DNA of 10,912 nucleotides from Acidobacteriota bacterium (GCA_947466555.1 CANIFK010000114.1:1-10912); one strand, 5' to 3'; shown: positions 1 through 7,635, counted from the stretch's first letter. Program-made: numbers and translations. The notes: generated by a model from the sequence alone, not told the origin.

Positions 1-2
1 AG

Positions 3-107
3 TTCAAGGGCGAGGTACCGGCGTCGTTCCAGGTGGTGGTCCGGACCCGGTCGGCGGATACGCGGGCTTTGGGAGCGGAACGCGCGGCGGTGCTGGTTTT
101 GGAGTAG
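3..107 (+). CDS. C-terminal fragment of an unidentified protein entering from the left edge
   Basis: An open frame with codons beginning at position 3 runs into the window and stops at TAG (105-107), giving 34 residues that end in the hydrophobic stretch AAVLVLE. By my count about 28 of the 34 codons end in G or C. The antisense frame, which is the tail of the YkuD protein, has only about 47% GC at third positions over the same bases, against about 80% in a sample of its catalytic core (301-358). That bias favours this strand as the selected coding frame here. The product cannot be identified from so few residues. It would converge on, and overlap by about 100 bp, the gene ending at position 4. 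Confidence 0.45.
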   Translation, partial: FKGEVPASFQVVVRTRSADTRALGAERAAVLVLE

Positions 108-849
108 GCACGGCCCAGGCCGGCCGCTCAGCGCGGTCCGAATCAATGACGACCAGATACCGGCCGGCCCCTGCGACAGGGTGCCAACTGCGATCGAGCA
201 CAAATGGCCGCCCGCCTTCGTCAACGGCGCGCACGTAATCAGCGTCCAGTACGCCGTAGTGGTCGAGAAACTTGTTGAGCGAACCCGGGATTCGAATGCA
301 CCCCTTCGATTGCGCCGTGCCCAGCTTCGGCTCCAGGAAATCCGGATCGGTGGCATGCATCTGGAAGCGCATCTCGATTTCTGCGCGGTCGCCCCAGCCC
401 TTGTTCTGACGCACCCATCCGAAGTCGTACACGCGCATTCCCTTAACGCCGTACCCGCAGATGCCGTTCGAGTTGCGCGTGCCTTCGGCCCGGTAGTCCG
501 GGTTCTCCACGGTGTGATCGAAAACGCCGAGCGGAGTTTCGAAGTAATCGAACCGACCGGGGTGTCCGGTAGAGACGGGTGACGCGCCGATCCAATGCAT
601 GACGCCATCCGCGCCCCGCCAGTAGAGCAGGAAAGCCTGCACGTTCGGCGACCGATCCACCAGCCCGATAAACTGCGGCCCGCTACCGGCAAACAGCCGC
701 GCCAGTTCCGAGCCGTAGAACTGTTGTTCTTCGACGGGGAGCCGGAGTTGCTGGTTGATTTCGGTGGCATAGCGGTAGGTGAGTTCGCGGCCGTCCTGCG
801 GGAAAACGGCATTCGACAGCAGCACGATGGCACACCAATAGCTACGCAT
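4..849 (-). CDS. L,D-transpeptidase-like (YkuD-fold) secreted protein
   Basis: Probably a periplasmic cysteine transpeptidase acting on peptidoglycan stem peptides, by membership of the YkuD/L,D-transpeptidase family. Numbering from the ATG at 849 (281 aa), the active-site signature is visible: a histidine in QMHATD (about H165), then SKGCIRIP with candidate catalytic Cys184 and Arg186. The strongly conserved HG of the usual motif is HA here, so the site is slightly divergent. A short signal peptide covers residues 1-18 (MRSYWCAIVLL followed by SNAVF). A TTG at 879 would add ten residues before this signal; I prefer the ATG because it places the charged residue directly before the hydrophobic core and has GGAA about 8 nt upstream. 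The last 35 or so residues are proline-rich and show no third-position GC bias, so they may be readthrough into the antisense of a neighbour. It lies downstream of the DUF1501 gene on the same strand and is probably cotranscribed. Substrate is not evident. Confidence 0.75.
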   Translation of the reverse strand: MRSYWCAIVLLSNAVFPQDGRELTYRYATEINQQLRLPVEEQQFYGSELARLFAGSGPQFIGLVDRSPNVQAFLLYWRGADGVMHWIGASPVSTGHPGRFDYFETPLGVFDHTVENPDYRAEGTRNSNGICGYGVKGMRVYDFGWVRQNKGWGDRAEIEMRFQMHATDPDFLEPKLGTAQSKGCIRIPGSLNKFLDHYGVLDADYVRAVDEGGRPFVLDRSWHPVAGAGRYLVVIDSDRAERPAWAVPTPKPAPPRVPLPKPAYPPTGSGPPPGTTPVPRP

Positions 850-864
850 CCACGGATTCCGTGG
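850..864. repeat. Perfect 15-bp palindrome just before the YkuD gene ATG
   Basis: CCACGGATTCCGTGG has two 7-bp arms around one central base and abuts the ATG at 847-849 of the leftward YkuD gene. In the mRNA a five-pair stem with a five-base loop (CCACG/CGTGG) could form over the ribosome-binding region. If translation starts at the TTG at 879 instead, this is simply coding sequence. Its function is unknown. Confidence 0.4.
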
Positions 865-900
865 CACGTTGGGGGCCAATGCGCGGGCTGGGTTAGCGGG

Positions 901-2271
901 TTACGACCAGAGGTCGGAAACCTCGCGGAAGTTGACTACTTTGGTGCCGGCCGCGGGATCGACGTATAGGAAGTCCCGGCCGGATGGCGTATTGGTAATT
1001 CGCTTGGACCAATCGATGCCAAGCACGGAATAGATGGTGGCGCAGACATCTTCGGGATAGACCGGGCGCCGGCCGGACCATCCAAACTCGGTGATTTTGG
1101 CGCACTGCTCGTCGGTGGCGCCCAGGACGCGACCGCCTTTGACGCCCGCGCCGGAGAACAGCGCGAACATCGTGTCGGCGTAGTGCTCGCGCCCCGCCAC
1201 AGGGGTGAGATCACCCGGTGTGCGGCCGAATTCACCCATGCAGACCACCAGCGTCTTCTCCAAGAGCCCCATCCGCTTCAGGTCGGCAAGCAGCGCCGAG
1301 TAGGCCGCGTCGAGCGTCGAGCAGGTCTTGTACAGCCCGCCCACGCCCTTCGCGCCGTAGATATTGCTATGGTGATCCCAACCGGGTTGCGTGACCATCA
1401 GGAACTTGGCACCCGCTTTTGCCGCCACCATGTTGCGCGCGATGAGGCAGGCATCGCCGAAGGCGGTCGCGCCATAGGCCTTGCGCTCTTCGTCGGTGAC
1501 CTTCAGCACGCTGCTCATCTTCGGGTGGTTCATCATCTTGAACACCTGCTTCGAAAAGCTATCGAAGCGGCGCATGCCCACCGGCGAGCTGTCATCGAGC
1601 GTATGGCGGCTGGAGTCCATCTGCTGCAGCGCTTCCCAGCGGCGGATCAGCCGCGCGCGATCTTTTTCGTCCACGAAGAAGGGCAGGTTCCGGCTCGCCA
1701 GGTCCAGCGTCAACGGCGCGCAATCGGCCGGCAAACAGCCCTCGCCCTGCAGCGGCCCATACATCGTCGACGCTTCGTAGTTCATCGCGACGAACGGGGG
1801 CAGGAAGTCATCCGCCTTCCGCTGCGAATTGAACTCATGCGCCACCACGGAGCCGATCGCGGGAGATTCCTTGATGCGCGCCGCGCTCACCGCGTGGCCG
1901 GTTTGCAGGTAGTATTGGCCGCGGGAGTGAACCGTTTCCCACGCCTGGCCGCTGCGCACGACGGCGATTTCGCCCAGCTGATCCACCAGCTTCGGCATCA
2001 GGCCGTAAGGGAACTGGTAGCCGTATTTCGTCGAACGGACATCGCGATTCTCCGGCGCCCACTTGCCGAACTTCACATCGAACATATCCATCGGCGACGG
2101 GCCGCCTTGGAGGTTCAGGAAGATGACAGCCTCGGCCGAGCCGCGGACCTTCGTCCGGCTTTGCGCGTGGACGTTGTGCGGCTGAAACGCGTCGGCCATT
2201 TCGTAGCCCGCGATGGAGAGCGCTCCCAGTTGCAGGAGGTCGCGGCGGCGGAGTTGGGGAAGTGTGGCCAT
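901..2271 (-). CDS. DUF1501 domain-containing exported protein (sulfatase/phosphatase-like fold)
   Basis: A 456-aa member of the DUF1501 family, distantly related to the alkaline phosphatase/sulfatase superfamily and usually encoded beside DUF1549/DUF1553 proteins in Planctomycetota, Verrucomicrobiota and Acidobacteriota. Its biochemical role is not established. The N-terminus carries LRRRDLLQLGAL (residues 7-18), a twin-arginine-like signal, followed by a small hydrophobic core. Family landmarks visible are GGPSPMDMFD (56-65), GWDHH (297-301), EFGRTP (347-352), REHY (361-364) and a C-terminal PEDVCATIYSVLGID segment (406-420). The histidines and acidic residues of GWDHH, EFGRTP and REHY are likely metal ligands, by inference from the superfamily. 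The ATG is four bases past the TAA of the upstream DUF1549 gene, so translation is probably coupled; no clear Shine-Dalgarno sequence is seen. Length is normal for the family. Confidence 0.9.
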   Translation of the reverse strand: MATLPQLRRRDLLQLGALSIAGYEMADAFQPHNVHAQSRTKVRGSAEAVIFLNLQGGPSPMDMFDVKFGKWAPENRDVRSTKYGYQFPYGLMPKLVDQLGEIAVVRSGQAWETVHSRGQYYLQTGHAVSAARIKESPAIGSVVAHEFNSQRKADDFLPPFVAMNYEASTMYGPLQGEGCLPADCAPLTLDLASRNLPFFVDEKDRARLIRRWEALQQMDSSRHTLDDSSPVGMRRFDSFSKQVFKMMNHPKMSSVLKVTDEERKAYGATAFGDACLIARNMVAAKAGAKFLMVTQPGWDHHSNIYGAKGVGGLYKTCSTLDAAYSALLADLKRMGLLEKTLVVCMGEFGRTPGDLTPVAGREHYADTMFALFSGAGVKGGRVLGATDEQCAKITEFGWSGRRPVYPEDVCATIYSVLGIDWSKRITNTPSGRDFLYVDPAAGTKVVNFREVSDLWS

Positions 2272-2275
2272 GGCG

Positions 2276-3994
2276 TTAGTAGAAGAGGAAATCCAAACGA
2301 TTGACCAGTGTCCAAAGCAGATCTTCGGCGCCCTGGTCGCGGTGCTTCTGGATCATATCAACGCCCTGCGCCGATTCGGCTTTGGACGGATAACGGGAGA
2401 GCGCGGCGAGGTAGAGTTCTTCGACGACTTTCTCGTTGGGGAGGGGCGGATCAGACCGTAGGAGGGACTCCAGCCGGCTGTCCTTTTGGATTACCAGGCG
2501 CTCGCGGATCAACTTGTCGTTGAGCAGAATGGCGGCCTGAACCATGGTGGGCTTGCGGTCTGCCTCGATGGCGTAGCGGTCGCACTGGCCGAAGGCCTGC
2601 AGCGCGCGGTACATGGCCGGGTCGGACTTGTCGATATCCTGCGGCGAGCGGGTCTGCAAAATGCTTGGCGTCTTCTTATCGGAGAAGGTGATCTTGTAAC
2701 TCGGCTTCAGCCCGGCCGTCTGCGTCACCGCGTCGAAGAGCATCTCGGCGGGCAGGCGGCGCGTCACGCGGCGGGTGAAGTAGGTATCGTAGTTCGGGCT
2801 CCAGCCCTTGGGCGCGGCGATGGCGCGTTGGTAGGCGCGTGAGGTAACGATCTGCCGCATCAGGCGGCGCAGGTCGTAGCCGTTCGCCCGGAAGTCGGCG
2901 GCGAGCTCTTCGAGCAGTTCGGGATGCGAGGGCTGAATCGTCCACGGGGCGGGCGGCGGGTTCTTCGGATCCTGGCGTGCCAGATCGAACTCAAACGGGC
3001 CATCCACTATTCCCTGCCCCATGATCTCCGCCCAGAACAGATTTACCGTGGCGCGGGCGAATTGGGGATGGGCGGTCAGCATGCGCGCATAGGCATCGCG
3101 GGGCTTTTCGCCGGCCGGGAGCTTCTCGCCTGTCAGCAGAAACGTCGGCGTCACGTCGGCTTTCGGGTTCCGCGGCGGCCGGAGTCCAGAGCGGGTGGTC
3201 AGGTCGTAGCCCTTCCGCGTATCTTTCACCGTGAACTGGGGGCTGCGGCCGAAGACCGGGGAGATATAGGTTTTGCCGAAGAAGCTAGCCTGGCGCCACA
3301 TCTCGGCGCGTTTGCGCTGGCTCAGCCACAGGTTCACCTTTTCCAGGTGATTCGCGCCGTCGTGACAGGAGACGCACTCCAGGCTGACGCCCAGGAACAG
3401 GCGCGTCGTATTGATAGCGATCTCGTCGGCGGTGTCCTCATGATTCATCTGGTAGCCATCGCCTTCAAAGATGTGGCTGCGGGCGATGAAGTTCGCCGGG
3501 CCGTCGGACCAGGTGGAGACGGCGGTGGCGGTGATCAGGTTCTGGACGAAGTCGTTATAGGGAAGGTTGAGGGTGAGGGTCTTGTAGATGTGGTCGTAGA
3601 AGGTGTTGATTCCTTCTTCGAGGAGCTCGCCGTTGCGGAAGAGGTCGTTGAAGAAATATGTCCAGCGGTCGAGGAAGGGATGGTCCTTCACCGAACGCAT
3701 GCCGGGGACCGGGATGGCGGGGAACAAAGAGTCAATATAGTTGGCGCGTTTGTCGGGATTCGAATCGGCGAGGAACTTCCGGGTGGTCGTTGGGTCCGGG
3801 AGGCGGCCTTGCAGGTCGAGCGTGACGCGGCGAATAAACTCGGCGTCGGTGGCGAGTGCCGCCGAGGGAACGCCGTTCGCCTTCGCCTTCTGTTCAATGT
3901 GGCGATCGATCAGATTTTCGTCCGCCGCCAACAGGGGCAAGCAGGCACAGAAAATGAGCAGGGCGCGTTTCAGCACATATCGATTCGACCACAA
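2276..3994 (-). CDS. DUF1549/DUF1553 exported protein with a CxxCH haem-like motif
   Basis: About 572 aa. The DUF1549 region spans roughly residues 25-240: FIRRVTLDLQGRLPDP (53-68) is the characteristic opening and LGVSLECVSCHDG (201-213) its cysteine motif. C207-V-S-C210-H211 fits CxxCH, the covalent c-type haem signature, though haem binding is not proven for this family. The DUF1553 region spans about 300-560, with RATVNLFWAEIMGQGIVDG (314-332), PELLEELAADF (358-368), and a NRLDFLFY C-terminus. An N-terminal signal peptide has a basic start (K9 R10) and core ALLIFCACLPLLA. The frame opens with TTG at 3994; a GTG at 3976 (codon 7) would give a cleaner signal peptide and is an equally good start, and no in-frame ATG lies upstream before the stop at 4061-4063. 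It is probably the first gene of an operon with the DUF1501 protein, and the two may act together outside the cytoplasm. Confidence 0.88.
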   Translation of the reverse strand: MWSNRYVLKRALLIFCACLPLLAADENLIDRHIEQKAKANGVPSAALATDAEFIRRVTLDLQGRLPDPTTTRKFLADSNPDKRANYIDSLFPAIPVPGMRSVKDHPFLDRWTYFFNDLFRNGELLEEGINTFYDHIYKTLTLNLPYNDFVQNLITATAVSTWSDGPANFIARSHIFEGDGYQMNHEDTADEIAINTTRLFLGVSLECVSCHDGANHLEKVNLWLSQRKRAEMWRQASFFGKTYISPVFGRSPQFTVKDTRKGYDLTTRSGLRPPRNPKADVTPTFLLTGEKLPAGEKPRDAYARMLTAHPQFARATVNLFWAEIMGQGIVDGPFEFDLARQDPKNPPPAPWTIQPSHPELLEELAADFRANGYDLRRLMRQIVTSRAYQRAIAAPKGWSPNYDTYFTRRVTRRLPAEMLFDAVTQTAGLKPSYKITFSDKKTPSILQTRSPQDIDKSDPAMYRALQAFGQCDRYAIEADRKPTMVQAAILLNDKLIRERLVIQKDSRLESLLRSDPPLPNEKVVEELYLAALSRYPSKAESAQGVDMIQKHRDQGAEDLLWTLVNRLDFLFY

Positions 3995-4022
3995 TTCGAT
4001 GTCGAGCGTAAGTTTCTTGGTG

Positions 4023-4050
4023 TCTATAACAAGTTGTAGCGGACTTGTAA
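4023..4050 (-). promoter_or_regulatory. Candidate sigma70-type promoter of the DUF1549-DUF1501-YkuD operon
   Basis: On the minus strand TTACAA (4050-4045) and TATAGA (4028-4023) are separated by 16 bases, a fair -35/-10 pair (4/6 matches to each consensus). Transcription would start near 4016, about 20-40 nt before the TTG/GTG starts. It lies in the 74-bp gap after the regulator gene and overlaps the inverted repeat at 4026-4051. Confidence 0.4.
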
Positions 4051-4051
4051 C
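4026..4051. repeat. Inverted repeat with ACAAGT/ACTTGT half-sites, candidate operator
   Basis: ACAAGT (4029-4034) and ACTTGT (4043-4048) are perfect inverted arms separated by 8 bases; extending each arm to nine bases (ATAACAAGT against the complement of ACTTGTAAC) keeps 7 of 9 matches. The repeat occupies the space between the candidate -35 and -10 of the leftward operon, a position expected for a repressor site. The CAAGT/ACTTG core also makes up the palindrome at 5304-5318 upstream of the regulator gene. No T-run follows, so it is unlikely to be a terminator. Confidence 0.45.
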
Positions 4052-4068
4052 GTAGACAAATCAATACC

Positions 4069-5256
4069 TTATGGGACGGTCCTTCGAGCGGCGACAGGGC
4101 GTGCGTCGAGAATTTTGTCTCCATTGCGTTCGTAGCGGATGACCGCCTCGAAGTGCTTGCCGGCGTTTTGCTGCGCCAGAAACTGGCGGAGTTGCTCCAG
4201 TTCGGCCGCGATCGTCAGCACGGAGGCCAGCGCCGGATTGAACGACGAGGCCACCAGCAGCACGTGGGTCCCAGGGGCCTTTCCCGGCAGCAGGGCGATC
4301 AGGCCGTGGCCGGTGGAACGGGTGGGAGAGTGGACGGTGACCGGGTATTCGATTCCCGGGTTGCGGCGATCGAGCAACCCGCGGTTGGTGCCCGATTCGC
4401 TGAGATGAAAGCCGTAGCCCAGACGACCCATGATGTCCGGGACCTGACCGCTGGTGCCGGGGCCGACAAAGAGGATGGCGTCCTGAGACGAGAGGATATC
4501 CAGCCCGGCGGAGGGCGTATCGAGCACGACGGCGGGGGTTCCGCGGTCTTCCAGATAGCGCGCCACCATCGATGCGGCCAGTGTATCGGAGGCGATGGTG
4601 TACAAACGGTTCTCTTCGAGAGGCCCATATTGCTTCTGAAGAGCGTCCAAATATGTCGATTTCGCGACATCTTCGGGGCGATTTACGCGGAAATCGCGCG
4701 CCAAAAAGGGCTGTTCGCGGGACCGGAAGAACATGGGAGCGGGCACGATGAGGGTCTGCGGCTTCCCTTTTTGCAGGAAAGAGACCCAGAAGAGATCGAG
4801 AGAGGGAGACTCCGGACGGGCCCGCCAGCGGAGGCGCACATCATCGACGGCCAGCAACCCGGCGGCGGCCGAAGCGATGGCGGCGGACAGTTTCCACGGG
4901 AACTCACGACGGGAGGGCGGGGGTGGGGCCGGGGCGAGCTGCCGGACTTCCAATCGATATTCGCCGGGCGGAACGGTGAAGCGCAGTTCGGCTGGATTGG
5001 CCTCGTAGTGATCCTTTAGTCTCGCCCGCAGCCGGGACATATGGACGCGGACCGCCGAATCGGTTTTGGGATCGAAGTCCTCCTTGCGACCGAGCACTTC
5101 GGTGCCGATGGCGTATTCGGAAGGGGGAGTTTCCCGGCGCTCCCATAGGTAGAGCAACAGTTCCCGCAGCGCCGGGGCCTTCCGGAAGGAGGCGCTGTTG
5201 GCAAGCGCTTCAAGGGCAGCCTGCTGGACGGGATTGGCCACGGGAGGTACGGGCAT
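4069..5256 (-). CDS. Membrane-anchored winged-helix transcriptional regulator (ToxR/CadC-like layout)
   Basis: 395 aa from the ATG at 5256. A TTG at 5367 in the same frame would overlap the divergent receptor gene and add a non-conserved 37-residue leader, so it is rejected. Residues about 10-104 form an OmpR/PhoB-like winged helix: FRKAPALRELLLYLWE, then IGTEVLGR, then the putative recognition segment FDPKTDSAVRVHMSRLRARL (61-80), and the wing sequence FTVPPGEYRLEV (93-104). A proline linker (108-114) leads to one short, weak membrane segment (119-137), then a non-cytoplasmic domain of about 250 residues ending in a poorly conserved tail. This arrangement matches a regulator family frequent in Acidobacteriota, recognised from memory. 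The DNA-binding part would be cytoplasmic and the C-terminal part would sense or interact across the membrane; the ligand is unknown. It is divergent from the TonB receptor gene and precedes the DUF1549 operon, so both are plausible targets. Confidence 0.8.
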   Translation of the reverse strand: MPVPPVANPVQQAALEALANSASFRKAPALRELLLYLWERRETPPSEYAIGTEVLGRKEDFDPKTDSAVRVHMSRLRARLKDHYEANPAELRFTVPPGEYRLEVRQLAPAPPPPSRREFPWKLSAAIASAAAGLLAVDDVRLRWRARPESPSLDLFWVSFLQKGKPQTLIVPAPMFFRSREQPFLARDFRVNRPEDVAKSTYLDALQKQYGPLEENRLYTIASDTLAASMVARYLEDRGTPAVVLDTPSAGLDILSSQDAILFVGPGTSGQVPDIMGRLGYGFHLSESGTNRGLLDRRNPGIEYPVTVHSPTRSTGHGLIALLPGKAPGTHVLLVASSFNPALASVLTIAAELEQLRQFLAQQNAGKHFEAVIRYERNGDKILDARPVAARRTVP

Positions 5257-5303
5257 TACGGTTCGAGTATTTATGGTAGCGGATTCGGCACGCCGCCCAC
5301 AGA

Positions 5304-5318
5304 TGCAAGTCACTTGCA
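5304..5318. promoter_or_regulatory. Perfect 15-bp palindrome, candidate operator in the divergent promoter region
   Basis: TGCAAGTCACTTGCA has 7-bp arms around a single central C, in the 105-bp gap between the regulator ATG (5256) and the receptor ATG (5362). Its centre is about 16 bases upstream of the candidate -35 of the receptor gene, a usual place for an activator site. The core half-site CAAGT recurs in the inverted repeat at 4026-4051. The likely binder is the adjacent regulator, by position only. Confidence 0.55.
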
Positions 5319-5326
5319 CATTAAGC

Positions 5327-5355
5327 TTGACGGCAAAGAGGGGGAAAGTTAGGCT
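5327..5355 (+). promoter_or_regulatory. Candidate promoter of the TonB receptor-enolase operon
   Basis: TTGACG (5327-5332) is a strong -35; after 17 bases comes TAGGCT (5350-5355), a weak -10 (3/6). The expected start point is about 5362, at the ATG itself, which would make the mRNA leaderless. The weak -10 with an upstream palindrome fits an activator-dependent promoter. GGAAG at 5356-5360 is too close to the ATG to serve as a normal Shine-Dalgarno site. Confidence 0.4.
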
Positions 5356-5361
5356 GGAAGT

Positions 5362-7635
5362 ATGCAAGCCCCCCGCGTGATCTCCCTGGCAGTGGCGCTC
5401 ACTTGTGGCGTTTTAATGGGTCAATCTACAGATATCCCATTGACGGGCAAGGTGCTCGACTCATCGGGCAGCCCGATCGCGGGGGCTCGGATCGTTACCG
5501 CGCCGTCCAGGTCTACAGTGTATTCAGATGCAACTGGATCGTTCCCGATTCGGGGTGAATGGCGATTTTCGTTATCTAAAGAGGGATTTTCCGTCGCCGA
5601 AGTGCAACTGGACCCGTCGGGCCCACGGGAAATCGTCCTGGCGGTGGCGCCGGTGATCGGCGTTGTGACGGTGACGGAGAACGCCGGGTACCTGGTGGGC
5701 GCGACCTCGACGGCGACAAAAACGGCGACTCCGCTGCGAGACATTCCGCAATCGATCGCGGTGGTGACGCAGTCCCAGATCCGCGATCAGCTCATGATGA
5801 GCGTCGCCGACGTCGTCCGTTATGTTCCGGGAATCTCGGCGCACCAGGGGGAGAACAACCGGGATCAGGTCATCATTCGCGGGAACAACTCTTCGGCTGA
5901 CTTTTTTGTCAATGGCGTCCGTGACGACGTACAGTATTTCCGCGACCTGTATAACTTGGAACGCGTGGAGGCGTTGAAGGGGCCAAACGCAATGATCTTC
6001 GGACGGGGCGGCGGGGGCGGCGTGATCAACCGCGTGACCAAAGAGGCCGGTTTCATTCCCGTCCGGGAGATATCTCTGCAAGGCGGATCGTTCGGGAACA
6101 AGCGAATTTCGGGGGATGTGGATCAGGCGTTTGGTGACAAGCTGGCGTTGCGCGTGAATGGCATGTATGAGAATTCGAATAGTTTTCGGCGATATGTCAA
6201 TCTGGAGCGTGCTGGCGTCAGTCCGACTGTCACCTGGCTGGTCAATCAGAGGACTCGATTGGTGGTGGCGTACGAACATTTCCGCGACCAGCGGGTGGGT
6301 GACCGGGGCATTACTTCGATGAACGGACGGCCGGCGGCGGTGGATTTCCGCACGTTTTTCGGCAATCCCAACGACACGCCGGTGCGGGCGACGGTGAACC
6401 TGGGGTCGGCCATGGTGGAACACCAGGCCGGACGGTGGAACATCCGCAATCGCACGCAGTTCGGCGGGTACGACCGCTTTTACCGGAACTACGTTCCAGG
6501 TGCGGTGACTGCGAATGGGTTGCAGGTATCAATATCATCCTACGACAACGCTACCGGCCGGCTGAATATGTTCAACCAAACGGACGTGACCTACGCCGCT
6601 GCACGGCATACGGTGCTGTTCGGCGCGGAGGCCGGCCGGCAGTCCACCGACAATTTCCGCAACACGGGGTACTTCGGCGGGACCGCGACCTCGATCCTCG
6701 CACCGTTGGCGTCGCCAGTGACCGGCACGTACGCCACTTTCCGGCAGAGCGCGACGGACGCCAGCAACCACATCAACACCCGGGTGGCGGCGTTGTACGC
6801 ACAGGACCAATGGACGCTCAGCCGGTATCTCCGGCTGGTGGGCGGTGTTCGAGTGGACCGCTTCGACCTGCAGTTTCAGAACCGCCGGGTACCGGAGCGG
6901 CTACAGCGTGTTGACACCTTGATTTCCCCGCGCCTGGGTCTGGTTCTGAAGCCCGTGGAAGCGGTTTCGTTCTACGCCAACTACAGCGTCTCCTACCTGC
7001 CCAGCGCGGGCGACCAGTTTGCCTCGCTGACCAGCGTGACCCAACAGGTGAAGCCTGAAAAATTTGAGAACTATGAGGTGGGGATCAAATGGGACGTGCG
7101 CCGTTCGCTGTTCCTGACGATGGCGGCGTATCGTTTGGACCGTACGAATACGCGTTCGACCGACCCGAACGACCCGACGCGGATTGTCCAGACCGGCAGC
7201 CAGCGAACCAATGGGGTGGAACTGGGCTGGAATGGCAGTGTGACCAAGGCCTGGCAGGTGTCCGGTGGCGTTGGCGTGCAGGACGCCTTTGTCACCAGCG
7301 CGACGACCGCCGCCCGGGCGGGAGCGCAGGTGGCGCAGGTCCCGCGGGCGACGTTTTCGCTTTGGAACAACTACCGGGTGTTGTCACGGCTGGGCGCGGG
7401 GCTGGGCGTGTTGAACCGCTCCGACATGTTTGCCGCGATCGACAACACGGTGCTGCTGCCGAGTTACACACGGGTAGACGCGGCGGTGTTCTATTCCCTC
7501 ACGGAGAAGATCCGGTTGCAGGCAAACGTCGAAAACCTGACGGACCGCCGCTACTTCGCCAACGCGGACAACAACACCAACATCTCTCCTGGCTCGCCGC
7601 GGACGCTGCGGATTGGACTGACGGCCCGGTTCTAG
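5362..7635 (+). CDS. TonB-dependent outer-membrane receptor, siderophore type, with N-terminal carboxypeptidase-regulatory-like domain
   Basis: 757 aa. A signal peptide covers about residues 1-20 (MQAPRVISLAVALTCGVLMG). Residues 25-95 are a carboxypeptidase-regulatory-like beta-sandwich (LTGKVLDSSGSPIAGARIV, then YSDATGSFPI). VVTVTENA (101-108) is a possible TonB box. The plug spans about 115-230 with LRDIPQSIAVVTQSQIRDQ (125-143), VADVVRYVPGIS (148-159), QVIIRGNNSSADFFVNGVRDD (169-189, overall typical of the Fiu/FhuE/FpvA class), and ERVEALKGPNAMIFGRGGGGGVINRVTK in register before the barrel. The barrel ends in NLTDRRYF and a terminal phenylalanine (F757), as needed for outer-membrane insertion, so the gene is complete. 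By family it imports ferric siderophores; its pairing with an enolase-superfamily enzyme leaves open an organic-acid or sugar-derived ligand. It is divergent from the regulator gene and the enolase gene follows 18 nt downstream. Confidence 0.92.
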   Translation: MQAPRVISLAVALTCGVLMGQSTDIPLTGKVLDSSGSPIAGARIVTAPSRSTVYSDATGSFPIRGEWRFSLSKEGFSVAEVQLDPSGPREIVLAVAPVIGVVTVTENAGYLVGATSTATKTATPLRDIPQSIAVVTQSQIRDQLMMSVADVVRYVPGISAHQGENNRDQVIIRGNNSSADFFVNGVRDDVQYFRDLYNLERVEALKGPNAMIFGRGGGGGVINRVTKEAGFIPVREISLQGGSFGNKRISGDVDQAFGDKLALRVNGMYENSNSFRRYVNLERAGVSPTVTWLVNQRTRLVVAYEHFRDQRVGDRGITSMNGRPAAVDFRTFFGNPNDTPVRATVNLGSAMVEHQAGRWNIRNRTQFGGYDRFYRNYVPGAVTANGLQVSISSYDNATGRLNMFNQTDVTYAAARHTVLFGAEAGRQSTDNFRNTGYFGGTATSILAPLASPVTGTYATFRQSATDASNHINTRVAALYAQDQWTLSRYLRLVGGVRVDRFDLQFQNRRVPERLQRVDTLISPRLGLVLKPVEAVSFYANYSVSYLPSAGDQFASLTSVTQQVKPEKFENYEVGIKWDVRRSLFLTMAAYRLDRTNTRSTDPNDPTRIVQTGSQRTNGVELGWNGSVTKAWQVSGGVGVQDAFVTSATTAARAGAQVAQVPRATFSLWNNYRVLSRLGAGLGVLNRSDMFAAIDNTVLLPSYTRVDAAVFYSLTEKIRLQANVENLTDRRYFANADNNTNISPGSPRTLRIGLTARF

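Noticed and set aside
1183..2304. Long plus-strand open frame (373 codons) opposite the DUF1501 gene
   Set aside because: Its translation is rich in Arg, His, Ala and Val with no recognisable domain, as expected from the antisense of a GC-rich gene; the minus strand carries clear DUF1501 motifs.
2924..4039. Long plus-strand open frame (371 codons) opposite the DUF1549 gene
   Set aside because: No domain or signal is visible and the minus strand encodes an unmistakable DUF1549/DUF1553 protein.
5257..5367. N-terminal extension of the regulator to a TTG at 5367
   Set aside because: It would overlap the start of the divergent receptor gene, cover the palindrome and promoter, and add residues unlike the winged-helix family.
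5572..6423. Minus-strand open frame (283 codons) within the TonB receptor
   Set aside because: His/Arg-rich shadow of a well-conserved plug and barrel region.
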